A stretch of DNA of 64,000 bases, from the NCBI GenBank assembly GCA_963773875.1, contig CAVZCV010000021.1, positions 124,001 to 188,000 of the forward strand. The letters run 5' to 3'. This document shows, piece by piece, positions 10,175 through 18,816 of the stretch. Source of the DNA: CAVTYH01 sp963773875 (GTDB taxonomy: Bacteria; Planctomycetota; Planctomycetia; Pirellulales; JADZDJ01). The position numbers and the translations under genes are program-made. Positions within the stretch are counted from its first letter, which is position 1. Each line of letters opens with the position of its first letter. The notes below the pieces were generated by a model. The model saw nothing but the letters and a program-made list of their open reading frames with translations, had not been told where the DNA came from and ran no database searches.

Positions 10175-11473
10175 CTAACCACCGGTCAGCTTCGCTAGAT
10201 CGTCGAAAAACTCAGGATACGTCTTTGCAGTGCAACTCGGATCTTCAATCACCACGCCCGGCACGCACAATCCCACGAGCGCTAAACTCATGGCCATGCG
10301 GTGATCGCCGTACGTGGCAATTCGAGCGCCATTGAGCGGACCCGGCGTGATTCGCAGCCCATCGCGCATTTCTTCCACGGTTGCACCGAGCTTACGAAGC
10401 TCCGTAGCGAGATTGCCTATTCGATCGGTCTCTTTATGGCGAATATGTCCCACGCCGGTGATCGTCGTTGGTCCTTGGGCGAACACCGCGACAGCGGCAA
10501 GTGTTTGAACGGTATCGCTGATCGCGTTCATGTCAACGGTGATTCCCCGTAACCGGCTGCTGCCGCGCATTCGACTGATCGTTATCGACTTTGTTGTGGA
10601 TCGAAGTTCGCATCCCATCTGAACCAAACAATCACAAAATCGAATATCTCCTTGCAGGCTATCGAGAGACAAACCATCGACGGTAATCTTGCCGCGAGTG
10701 ATTGCCGCCGCAGCGAAAAAATAACTTGCCGCGGAGGCATCGGGTTCGATTTGGTAAGGGTATTCTTCGTCTCGCTTATAAATCGCTTGCGGGATCCTGA
10801 ATCGCCGGTAATCGTCCGCTTCAATATTGACTCCAAACGCGCGCATCACTGCGAGCGTCATGTCAACGTACGGCTTCGAGACGAGTTCACCGTCCACAAC
10901 AAGCTCAATTGGCTGTCGGGCATATGGAGCGGCCAGCAACAAGCCGCTTAGGAATTGACTGGAAATTTCGCCTCGCACTCTCGCAGTGCCTCCTGCCAAA
11001 CCCGATGCGTGCACTATTACCGGCGGGCAACCGTTTACCAGTTCACTCTCCGCGCGCACCTTGAGTTGCGCCAGGCCGTCGAGCAAATCGCGAATGGGGC
11101 GCTCGCGCATTCGAGCCGTTCCATCTAGGCGGAATTCGCCGCGAGCAAGCGCGCAAAGCGCCGTCAGAAATCGCACGCTGGTTCCGCTGTTGGCAATGTA
11201 AAGATCGGCCGATTTGGCTGGAATACTTCCACTGCATCCGCTGACATCGATGGTTTTCGCCGCCGGATCCGGGTTCACGGCGATACCAAGCCGCTGGAGC
11301 GAATTGATCAAGACGCGTGTATCTTCACTGTCGAGAGCGCCTGCTAATCTGATGCGGCCCTTTGCAAGTGCGGCACAAATCAAAGCACGATTCGTAATAC
11401 TCTTTGATCCGGGCGGGCGGATTTGGCCCGTGATCGGCTGAGTTGCCGGCGTAATTTCCAAGTCGTCGATCAC
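10175..11473 (-). CDS. aroA: 3-phosphoshikimate 1-carboxyvinyltransferase (EPSP synthase)
   Basis: A 432-residue protein of normal length for the enzyme that joins shikimate-3-phosphate and phosphoenolpyruvate in the pathway to chorismate and aromatic amino acids. Diagnostic stretches are RPPGSKSITNRALICAALA near the N-terminus, NSGTSVRF, RMRERPIRDL and GVGHIRHKETDRI. These include the conserved Lys, Ser, Arg and Asp/Glu residues that bind substrates. Cytoplasmic. It is monocistronic here, on the strand opposite the next gene, whose start lies 76 bases from this one, so the short gap probably holds back-to-back promoters. Confidence 0.96.
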   Translation of the reverse strand: MIDDLEITPATQPITGQIRPPGSKSITNRALICAALAKGRIRLAGALDSEDTRVLINSLQRLGIAVNPDPAAKTIDVSGCSGSIPAKSADLYIANSGTSVRFLTALCALARGEFRLDGTARMRERPIRDLLDGLAQLKVRAESELVNGCPPVIVHASGLAGGTARVRGEISSQFLSGLLLAAPYARQPIELVVDGELVSKPYVDMTLAVMRAFGVNIEADDYRRFRIPQAIYKRDEEYPYQIEPDASAASYFFAAAAITRGKITVDGLSLDSLQGDIRFCDCLVQMGCELRSTTKSITISRMRGSSRLRGITVDMNAISDTVQTLAAVAVFAQGPTTITGVGHIRHKETDRIGNLATELRKLGATVEEMRDGLRITPGPLNGARIATYGDHRMAMSLALVGLCVPGVVIEDPSCTAKTYPEFFDDLAKLTGG

Positions 11474-11549
11474 TTAACTCAGTGCCTTGATGCAAGCCCT
11501 CACGAATGTTATTCCTCGTTGGCCACAACTATTGTAGATCGCAACTGCA

Positions 11550-12785
11550 ATGCCGAAAATGGCGATTATGGATTCATCCAATCCAGATTCAGCAGAGCAA
11601 CTGCGTATTCCGCCGCTCGACTACGACTTCTTCGCACCGCCGCGAATTGTTTTCGGCTGGCGGCGTCGTTCGGAATTGGGAACGCTCGGAAGTACGCTGG
11701 GGGACCGCGCATTTATTGTCACTGGATCGCGGACCCTAGAGAAAAACGGTGTCGTGGCGGAGTTGCTTGGGTTACTTGAAGGAAGTCGGATTGAGCCGCA
11801 GTGTGTTGCCACGATATCGCATGAGCCGGAGGTCAGTGATGTCGATCGACTGACAGCGACAATTGTCGCGCAGCAACCAACCAGATCGGATTTTGTGATT
11901 GGTATTGGTGGCGGCTCGGCTATCGATTTGGCAAAGGCGGCCGCAGCAATGGCAACTAATCGCGAAAGCAACACTGTCGTCGATTATTTAGAAGGCGTCG
12001 GGCGTGGACTGGAGATTAATGAGCCGCCGTTGCCGATGATTGCAGTGCCCACAACGGCCGGGACAGGGAGCGAGGCGACTAAGAACGCCGTAATCAGCAG
12101 CTACGATCCACCGTTTAAAAAGAGCCTGCGATCGACCTCCATGCTGCCACGCATCGTATTAATCGATCCCGAGCTGTCGATCAGTGCGCCGCCAGATATC
12201 ACAGCCCATACGGGCATGGATGCGATCACACAACTCATTGAAAGTTACATTTCGCGAAAAGGAAGGCCGATTCCCAGTGCACTTTGCATCCAGGGATTAC
12301 AGTTGGCAATTCATGCGTTGCCCGCAGCTGTAAAGAATGGCGCTAACCGATCGGCGCGTGAAGCGATGTCACACGCTGCCCTGCTTTCAGGCATCGCGCT
12401 CGCAAATTCAGGACTTGGCCTGGCACATGGAGTAGCTGCAGCGTTGGGAGTGGAATGTCGTGTACCGCACGGTTTAGCGTGTGCCATTATGCTTCCGACA
12501 GCGCTACGAGTTAATTGTGATGTTCGCGAAGCGGAATTGGCGAATTTAGCCCGCACAATCTTGAAGCGCGAATTCTGCAGTAACACTGAGGCGGTCCATG
12601 TGTTGATCGAGCAGATTGAATCGCTGTGCGCCGAAATCGGCATTCCTAACAGACTAAGTAACATTGGTGTTCAGCGAAGTCAAATTCCGGCGTTGATAGC
12701 CGGATCGCGTGGCAACAGCATGGCAGGAAATCCACGCGATCTCTCCGATGCGGAATTGCGTAAAGTATTGGAAGCGATGCTGTAA
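11550..12785 (+). CDS. Iron-containing alcohol dehydrogenase
   Basis: A 411-residue group III alcohol dehydrogenase. The nucleotide-binding phrase IGIGGGSAIDLAKAAAAM, the family signature VPTTAGTGSEATKNAV, and metal-binding histidines in HTGMDAITQLIESY, LAHGVAAALG and VPHGLACAIMLP are all present. These enzymes oxidise alcohols or reduce aldehydes with NAD(P)H. The exact substrate cannot be read from sequence. An alternative ATG at 11562 would shorten the N-terminus by four residues; no ribosome binding site decides between them. Confidence 0.92.
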   Translation: MPKMAIMDSSNPDSAEQLRIPPLDYDFFAPPRIVFGWRRRSELGTLGSTLGDRAFIVTGSRTLEKNGVVAELLGLLEGSRIEPQCVATISHEPEVSDVDRLTATIVAQQPTRSDFVIGIGGGSAIDLAKAAAAMATNRESNTVVDYLEGVGRGLEINEPPLPMIAVPTTAGTGSEATKNAVISSYDPPFKKSLRSTSMLPRIVLIDPELSISAPPDITAHTGMDAITQLIESYISRKGRPIPSALCIQGLQLAIHALPAAVKNGANRSAREAMSHAALLSGIALANSGLGLAHGVAAALGVECRVPHGLACAIMLPTALRVNCDVREAELANLARTILKREFCSNTEAVHVLIEQIESLCAEIGIPNRLSNIGVQRSQIPALIAGSRGNSMAGNPRDLSDAELRKVLEAML

Positions 12786-12812
12786 ACTCAGGTGGAAGAG
12801 GGAGAAGTCGCA

Positions 12813-13376
12813 TCAATCGCCATGTATTTGCCGCAATCTGCTGGAGAGCCTTAACAACAATTGCACGCGTTCAAATTCATTAAGCCAATCCTGAGTTACA
12901 GCGTTCAACAAATCTTCGTTTGGCGGTGCGAACCCTGTAGGACAGGACGGTCCCAATTGGTCTACTGCCAATTGTCGATACTTTGACAACGTTCGATCGC
13001 CACAAACTCCCACGAACTGATTGTCTTCGCTGAGAAAAACGACTACCGGCACGCGATTGCCGCCGCAGATTTGCAACACGTTTGCCAATTGCGGGTGGGC
13101 ATCGCGATCGAAATAATGGATCTTCAGTTGCGGCGAAGTTTCAGCGAAGCACTGGAAAATGGGACACTGATTCACACAATCGCCACACCACGCCCCGGCT
13201 AGGCACAGCACGTGCATCTCGCGAATAAAGCCGTTGAGCAATTCTCGCTGTGCCTCGGTCAAATGCACACGGTCGCGGACAGCAGCCCAACGCCGGCGGT
13301 GCTCATCGGACCCGTATCGGGCCAAAAACTCCGAATAGGGTAAGCCTCGCGAATAAACTGAAGCAAAGTCGAACAT
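12813..13376 (-). CDS. Thioredoxin-like protein with CGDC active site
   Basis: About 187 residues. The centre reads LAGAWCGDCVNQCPIF, a thioredoxin-fold active site with CxxC (CGDC), followed by a cis-proline in RVPVVVFLSEDNQ. No signal peptide is visible, so it is probably cytoplasmic. It resembles the thioredoxin family proteins often annotated in planctomycetes, with an extra N-terminal helical region (about 60 residues). The ATG at 13376 has GGAG ten bases upstream, which favours it over the TTG one codon earlier. It converges on the alcohol dehydrogenase gene. The redox partner is unknown. Confidence 0.82.
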   Translation of the reverse strand: MFDFASVYSRGLPYSEFLARYGSDEHRRRWAAVRDRVHLTEAQRELLNGFIREMHVLCLAGAWCGDCVNQCPIFQCFAETSPQLKIHYFDRDAHPQLANVLQICGGNRVPVVVFLSEDNQFVGVCGDRTLSKYRQLAVDQLGPSCPTGFAPPNEDLLNAVTQDWLNEFERVQLLLRLSSRLRQIHGD

Positions 13377-13523
13377 CAATGGTCGGCTCCTAAAGCGATC
13401 GGCCGCATTCCAGCAGAAGCGGCAAACGGGCGAGGTACGCTCTTTTCCTCAGTGGGTCGGTTCGATATGATCGAACCTTCGATTTGAAGAAATTATACTT
13501 GACCTTGGGAGTGATGAGTCGCT

Positions 13524-14180
13524 ATGTCAGAAGAAAAAGTTCATCTACATTGGCACGAGCATAGTGTGACCCGGGAAGAGCGCGAAGCTGCTAACAAGCA
13601 AAAGGGTTGCGTCGTTTGGTTTACCGGTTTAAGTGCGTGTGGAAAGAGCACGATTAGTAATTTGGTCGATCACAAACTTCACGCGTTGAGCTACCGCAGC
13701 TTTGTGCTCGATGGCGATAACGTGCGCCATGGCCTCAACGCTTCTCCCGCACTGCTTAAAGAACGACACGGTGACGAATTCGCCAAACGTTTTGGGCTTG
13801 GATTCTCTGCGCAAGACCGTGAAGAGAACATTCGCCGGATTGGCGCGGTGGCGGAGCTTTTTGCGTCTGCTGGAATTATCGCGCTGACAGCATTCATCAG
13901 CCCATATCGTCGCGATCGTGATGCGGTCCGAGCAAAACTCAAGCCAGGAGAATTTGTTGAGGTTTTCGTCGATGCTCCACTTGAAGTTTGCGAAACGCGC
14001 GATCCGAAAGGCCTCTATAAGAAAGCCCGTGCTGGCGAGCTAAAGGGCTTCACGGGTATCGACGATCCGTACGAAGCGCCCGAAAAAGCCGAGCTGCGAT
14101 TGGATGCTGGCACAAAGACTGCCGAGACTCTGGCCGACGAGGTGATAGCGCATTTGCGAAAGTCGGGCAAAATTAAGTAG
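13524..14180 (+). CDS. cysC: Adenylyl-sulfate kinase (APS kinase)
   Basis: Phosphorylates adenosine 5'-phosphosulfate to PAPS, the sulfate donor for sulfated polymers and for assimilation. The 218-residue protein has the P-loop GLSACGKSTIS, the DGDNVRHGLN motif and SAQDREENIRRIGAVAEL, as the family should. Between the DGDNVRHGLN motif and the conserved LGFS there is an insertion of about 16 residues (SPALLKERHGDEFAKR) absent from the textbook enzyme. No ATP sulfurylase gene is adjacent, which is unusual, so the APS must come from elsewhere in the genome. Confidence 0.94.
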   Translation: MSEEKVHLHWHEHSVTREEREAANKQKGCVVWFTGLSACGKSTISNLVDHKLHALSYRSFVLDGDNVRHGLNASPALLKERHGDEFAKRFGLGFSAQDREENIRRIGAVAELFASAGIIALTAFISPYRRDRDAVRAKLKPGEFVEVFVDAPLEVCETRDPKGLYKKARAGELKGFTGIDDPYEAPEKAELRLDAGTKTAETLADEVIAHLRKSGKIK

Positions 14181-14516
14181 GCATGCGGGCACAATCGCCA
14201 AAGATTTACAAATCGCTTGTCGGTCAGTTCGGTCTCGCCTTGGCTGACGGAAAGCGCCATTGACACTTTCTGCGCAGCAGTTCTAAAGTGAATATCGCTT
14301 TGAAGCGGTGCGCGCCCTGCAAGGTAGACTCTAGGGATCGATTCACAACCTTGCCGCTGGTGCGCACCGAGTGGACTCCAGAGCGATGTTCGTCGTAGCC
14401 ATTCGCATAGGCGCTGCGAGAGGCGCAGGAGACACGGACGATCTTCAACGCAGTCGCGCTGTGCACAGTAAGGGAATCAAGCAAGTAGGCGAGGCCCGTC
14501 GTAGGAGTTTTTGGCC
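14181..14516. other. 336-base intergenic region
   Basis: No gene is seen. It holds the leader of the BON-domain gene. A weak promoter-like pair (TTGACA at 14260-14265 and TCTAAA at 14282-14287) lies about 230 bases before that gene. An AGGAG ribosome binding site sits at 14503-14507. Confidence 0.4.
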
Positions 14517-14810
14517 ATGGCGAAAGCAATTCCATCCGTCGCACAGTTGAATTCGGCAATTCCCATCGTCCCATCCGAGTTGGACATTGACGAAGAACGC
14601 CGCCGATTGGTGCGCATCAAACGCGCAATTCGTCGTAAGACGGGTGGTGCCGTGCAATCGCTTACGGTTGAGCTCCGACGAGATTCGCTTGTGATTCGCG
14701 GACATTGCACAAGTTTTTACCACAAACAAGTTGCGCAACATGCGGCAATGGACCATTTGCAGGGGCGATCATTGCTGAACGAGATCGAAGTGGCCTCAAA
14801 ACCTCGCTGA
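14517..14810 (+). CDS. Small BON-domain-like protein
   Basis: A 97-residue protein. After a short polar start it has a stretch (RRKTGGAVQSLTVELRRDSL, then VIRGHCTSFYHKQVAQHAAM) with the alternating pattern of a BON domain, a small fold often found in periplasmic or membrane-associated proteins. No signal peptide is visible. The ATG at 14517 is preceded by AGGAG at 9 bases spacing, which favours it over the TTG two codons upstream. Function unknown. Confidence 0.7.
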   Translation: MAKAIPSVAQLNSAIPIVPSELDIDEERRRLVRIKRAIRRKTGGAVQSLTVELRRDSLVIRGHCTSFYHKQVAQHAAMDHLQGRSLLNEIEVASKPR

Positions 14811-14841
14811 GCCGCACCGGATAAATACCTCTGTCCGCGAT

Positions 14842-15657
14842 TCATGCCGCGATTTTTGGCGTATCATCGCCAATGTTGGCTTCTGTCCCAGGTTGTGGCG
14901 CGGCATGCTCAAGTTCCCATAGCCGAGCTTGCTTCAGGAATCCGATAAACGCGATCAGCATCGACATTTGCAGCCCTGGCAGTCCGTCGAGAAATCCGCC
15001 CCGAAGAATGTACAGCTGGAAGAACCGAATGGGCGGCCGTAGAAGCATACCCCAGAAACCTGCACGTCTGCCACGCTCGTGCATATCCTGTGCGCTCAGG
15101 CCGGTGTAATGGTTCATCTTCGAGAGGTAATGAGCATACGTCCAACTCGTGTAATGCAGCATGTGGTGTCTGAGAGCGGCGTGTCGACCGGGTGCCACAT
15201 CGAGGCGCTCATGCACGCGATTGCAAGTGTATCGACAATCATCGCGTCGCATTAAACGCAGTACGCGCTCATTGCGGCAATCACCCCAGCGCAAGCGATG
15301 GCCCAAAAAAAATGTATCGCGATAAATCCAGTACGCATCGATCCCCGATGATGGCTGCATAAGCGTTTGACGTATTTCATCTGCCAGTTCAGGAGTCAAT
15401 CGCTCATCCGCATCGATGATCAGCACCCAGTTGTGGGTAGCTTGGGGCAGTGCCCAATTTTTAAAACTCGAAAAATCGATTAATTCTCGCTCGACAACTT
15501 TGCATCCGAGCAAGTGCGCGAGTGCCGGCGTGCCATCGGTCGAACCGCTATCGGCGACGATAATCTCATCTGCAATCGGGCGCACCGATTCCACGCAATA
15601 CTGCAGGTTGCAGCGTTCGTTTTTGACTGGAATTAAAACGGTTAATCGTTGCGACAT
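14842..15657 (-). CDS. Glycosyltransferase family 2, WaaE/KdtX-like
   Basis: A 271-residue transferase with the GT-A start LTVLIPVKNERCNLQYCVES, the nucleotide-sugar loop ADSGSTDGT and the acidic motif IIDADERLTPEL. The later phrase YWIYRDTFFLGHRLRWGD is typical of the WaaE/KdtX branch, which adds sugars to the lipopolysaccharide core in Gram-negative bacteria. A hydrophobic C-terminal part suggests membrane association. It is transcribed away from another glycosyltransferase gene at 15935. The sugar and acceptor are not known. Confidence 0.88.
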   Translation of the reverse strand: MSQRLTVLIPVKNERCNLQYCVESVRPIADEIIVADSGSTDGTPALAHLLGCKVVERELIDFSSFKNWALPQATHNWVLIIDADERLTPELADEIRQTLMQPSSGIDAYWIYRDTFFLGHRLRWGDCRNERVLRLMRRDDCRYTCNRVHERLDVAPGRHAALRHHMLHYTSWTYAHYLSKMNHYTGLSAQDMHERGRRAGFWGMLLRPPIRFFQLYILRGGFLDGLPGLQMSMLIAFIGFLKQARLWELEHAAPQPGTEANIGDDTPKIAA

Positions 15658-15934
15658 AGCGCACTGTTAATAAACCTAATCTCAAATTGAACCGATCACA
15701 TTATTTGTTCGGCCAAACATTACTAACTGGCTTCGAAAACTCCAAAATGCAAATGTGCCAACAACATAGCCGGGTGCCATTTCCGCACAAATATCAGTTG
15801 GTACTAGATCAAGTTGGGGTATCGCGGCAAACCGCATTCAGGACTTTCGCTCTAGCCTGCTGTTTCGCGAATTTGTATGGTTCGAGATCGCCCGGGACAG
15901 GGGATTTTCGCCTTCTTTGAACTGAGTTCCGCTC

Positions 15935-16774
15935 ATGCGTGTTTCGGTCATCCTCAGTACGTACAACCAGCCCGACTGGCTGGAGAAAACGATCTGGGGA
16001 TATTCCGCCCAGAGCGATAGGGATTTTGAGCTCGTCATTGCCGACGACGGCTCTGCCGATGCAACGCGAACGCTGATACAGCGACTGCACCAAGAAACAG
16101 GCCTCATAATTCGTCATGTGTGGCATGACGACCAGGGCTTTCGCAAATGCACCATCCTGAATCGTGCTATCATTGAAGCAACTGGAGACTATCTCATATT
16201 CTCCGATGGTGATTGCATTCCACGACGAGATTTTGTCGCTATTCACCGCCGGCATGCGCAATTCGGCTATTTTCTATCCGGTGGATATTTCAAATTGCCG
16301 ATGGCGCTTAGTCGTGCTATCACGCGAAACGATATTTTGGAGCATCGTGCCACGAACGTCGGTTGGCTGCGCCAACACGGATTGCCGTGGAATCGTAAAC
16401 TGACGAAGCTCGCTGCTCCTTATTGGTTAGCCACGTTGTGCGACGTTTTCACGACAACCAAAGCGAGTTGGAACGGTCACAATGCGTCCGGCTGGAAGGC
16501 TGACATCGTGCGCGTCAATGGCTTCGATGAGCGCATGGAATGGGGCGCCGAAGACCGCGAAATGGGTGAACGCCTGATGAATCTCGGCATCTGCGGAAAG
16601 CGAATTCGCTATCGCGCCGTCTGCGTCCATCTCGATCATTCCCGCGGGTATGTGCGAAAAGAGGCGTTGGTTCGCAACCGACGAATTCGCGCAGAAACAG
16701 CTCGCAACCACGCCGTATGGACCAAATACGGCATCGTTAAGACGGCGAGTCCCGTGCTGCGCCATGTGGCATAA
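15935..16774 (+). CDS. Glycosyltransferase family 2 with GT2/GT7-type C-terminus
   Basis: A 279-residue GT-A transferase. It starts MRVSVILSTYNQPDWLEKTI and has IADDGSADAT, the DXD-like IFSDGDCIPRRDF and the C-terminal WGAEDREMGERLMNLG, a signature of the galactosyltransferase C-terminal domain. It belongs to the group of family 2 enzymes that build surface polysaccharide or lipopolysaccharide sugars. It probably shares a divergent promoter region (15658-15934) with the transferase on the other strand. Confidence 0.88.
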   Translation: MRVSVILSTYNQPDWLEKTIWGYSAQSDRDFELVIADDGSADATRTLIQRLHQETGLIIRHVWHDDQGFRKCTILNRAIIEATGDYLIFSDGDCIPRRDFVAIHRRHAQFGYFLSGGYFKLPMALSRAITRNDILEHRATNVGWLRQHGLPWNRKLTKLAAPYWLATLCDVFTTTKASWNGHNASGWKADIVRVNGFDERMEWGAEDREMGERLMNLGICGKRIRYRAVCVHLDHSRGYVRKEALVRNRRIRAETARNHAVWTKYGIVKTASPVLRHVA

Positions 16775-16783
16775 GAATCGGTC

Positions 16784-17743
16784 TTATCGCCTCGGCCGGG
16801 ACGCAATTTGCTCTTCCGACATTTGGAATTGCACCCTTTGTTCCGCGAGTGCAGCTTTATATTTGCTGCCCAATTCGTGATCTCTCGAGCGGAGTATTTC
16901 CCAGTCAGGGCTCGCTAAAATGCTGTCGGCGGTCTTTTGCATTTCTTCTCCCGCCGCCAGCGCGAGTTTTGCTATCCATCCGTGTCCGTCGTGTAATAGC
17001 GAATCGACAAGTGCCGGTCCTCGCCGACTATCAATTTCAACCAGCATAAAATCCCAAGCAAGCCGATTGGAATCAGGAAATACGAGCGCGGTGTTCGGTA
17101 CGGTTTGACCGATGGACCGTGCATTCATTTCGAATCTGCAATAGTCTTGATCCGATTCCCTGGATGCAAAACGGAACCAGCTTGAATCCTGTGGATCGAC
17201 CTCGATGGATTCGATTTTCCCGCTATCGCGATGAAGCTGATAGCGTTCGCAACTGGCGTCCGATTCGGCACGCCGCAGCAATTCGCCACTGGCTTCAACG
17301 AATCGATCAATTCGGAACCACGCCATGTCGTCATGTTCAACTTCCGAATTTGTACGACAACTAACGCCGATTTTGAAGTTAAGCGGCTTATCCTTCGTTG
17401 GATCCCAGTCGACCCGAACGTGTGCAGTGCTTCGCGGTAAGCACACAATGCGGTTTTCGCTTAGGTCGTAGATGAGCGTTTCTCGCCCATCCGATAGAAT
17501 CAGTGGCGTGTTATCAGATGAATCATAGACGGCGCAGACTTGTTTCTGCCCGTCCGTGGCCTCGTAGAACCCTAATGCCGATTGCTTGGAGAATCGAGTA
17601 ACACCTTCGACGATGAATGATTGCGGTTGGTTACCTCCCACGATCAACGCTGGAATATTTGGTCCATTCGGATGCTCAGCGCAAAGCGTCGAACTGAAAA
17701 TTGCGGCAACAAGAAATACGATAGCGAATGCAAGGCGTGACAT
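16784..17743 (-). CDS. Secreted protein of unknown function
   Basis: A 319-residue protein with a clear signal peptide (LAFAIVFLVAAIFSSTLCAE, cleavage likely near residue 22). The mature part is rich in beta-strand-like alternation with paired cysteines, and ends in a charged helical tail (AALAEQRVQFQMSEEQIA). I do not recognise the family. It lies 28 bases downstream of another exported protein on the same strand, so the two may be co-transcribed. It converges on the glycosyltransferase gene with a 9-base gap. Confidence 0.7.
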   Translation of the reverse strand: MSRLAFAIVFLVAAIFSSTLCAEHPNGPNIPALIVGGNQPQSFIVEGVTRFSKQSALGFYEATDGQKQVCAVYDSSDNTPLILSDGRETLIYDLSENRIVCLPRSTAHVRVDWDPTKDKPLNFKIGVSCRTNSEVEHDDMAWFRIDRFVEASGELLRRAESDASCERYQLHRDSGKIESIEVDPQDSSWFRFASRESDQDYCRFEMNARSIGQTVPNTALVFPDSNRLAWDFMLVEIDSRRGPALVDSLLHDGHGWIAKLALAAGEEMQKTADSILASPDWEILRSRDHELGSKYKAALAEQRVQFQMSEEQIASRPRR

Positions 17744-17771
17744 ATATCTTCATGCAGTGCGAAAGTATTTG

Positions 17772-18632
17772 CTATCGCTGCATCGAATGCCGGTTGCTCG
17801 GCATTCGTTGAGCGGTCGGCGGTACATCAGGCAATAGCACTTCTCCTGCAATTTCATGCCGCCACACGGGCCGGCCGGTTCGACGATCGGCTGCTTCGAG
17901 AGTTCGACGAATGATTTGAATTCCGCCTGGCACGTTTTCCGTCTGTTCACTCACTCTTAATCGGCGATCGCCGACGTCGGTAAAAGCGGCAAGGCGAGCT
18001 TGCTTCAGTGGCTTGGCGCCGTTTTCTTCCGTCACGGTCGCTTGCCCGGTCTCTAAGTCAACTCGGGCTTCCCCATATCCGGCTTTTTTTGCAGCCGCCA
18101 TAATCTCAGGAGTAACCTTTGGGCCGGGTTGAACGAATTGTCGGTATGCTTCCCAGCGGAGCACTAGTTGACCCTCTTTAATCGCGGCTGCGGCGGCGAA
18201 GGTCAGCCCGATGCCGCCATCGACAGCAATCCACTCTGGAAAAGCCACTGGTTCCGACTTCAGGCGGACTTTGCCCGTCGAGGTATCGAATACCAGGATG
18301 GTCATGACGTTCGGCTGCTGGGCATGAGGCCCCTGCGCGACGAGCCGCTTGCCATCTAGAGCGACTGGGCGGACAGCATCCTTGCTGTCCCATAACACCT
18401 GGCCATTCGCCATATCGATGGCCTCGATCATGTCTCCGGAGCCGGCAAGATACGCAACTTTTCCGTCAATATCGGCCACTCCGCCAGGAATGATTGTCCA
18501 GTCGGTCGAATTCAATTTCGCTGGTTCTGACTCTTCCGCACCGGCTAGCGGCGTGCAAAGCAGCACTAACAATGCAGATGCGGTGGAAAAACTGACTTGC
18601 CCTAAACGTGCAACTAGTGGGCGAATGAACAC
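17772..18632 (-). CDS. Exported PQQ-like beta-propeller protein
   Basis: About 286 residues from a GTG at 18632 that has a perfect GGAGG at 18640-18644 seven bases upstream; longer in-frame starts lack such a site. The N-terminus (RLGQVSFSTASALLVLLCTP, then LAGAEE) is a signal peptide. The body contains propeller-like repeats such as AYLAGSGDMIEAIDMANGQV followed by LWDSKD, and TILVFDTSTGKVRLKS, as in PQQ-type WD-like domains. It is short for a complete eight-bladed propeller, so it is probably a partial or degenerate one. Upstream of the secreted protein at 16784. Confidence 0.72.
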   Translation of the reverse strand: MFIRPLVARLGQVSFSTASALLVLLCTPLAGAEESEPAKLNSTDWTIIPGGVADIDGKVAYLAGSGDMIEAIDMANGQVLWDSKDAVRPVALDGKRLVAQGPHAQQPNVMTILVFDTSTGKVRLKSEPVAFPEWIAVDGGIGLTFAAAAAIKEGQLVLRWEAYRQFVQPGPKVTPEIMAAAKKAGYGEARVDLETGQATVTEENGAKPLKQARLAAFTDVGDRRLRVSEQTENVPGGIQIIRRTLEAADRRTGRPVWRHEIAGEVLLPDVPPTAQRMPSNRHSMQR

Positions 18633-18816
18633 GGCGATGCCTCCGTGAGCAATGACGGGTAAATAAAGACGCGATAGGCAAACAGCGAACCATGAAGAGC
18701 TACAACGAACGGCTCGTCGTGGTTCCACCCTCGGGAAGAGGCGGCCGATTCTAGCGAGACACGCCTGGTTGCTGAAGAGCAGCTTGGGAATGCCGCCGTT
18801 CGGCGATGGGACACTG

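Noticed and set aside
14260..14287. TTGACA/TCTAAA promoter-like pair
   Set aside because: Spacing is acceptable but the -10 box is weak and the next gene is 230 bases away; noted only in the gap entry.
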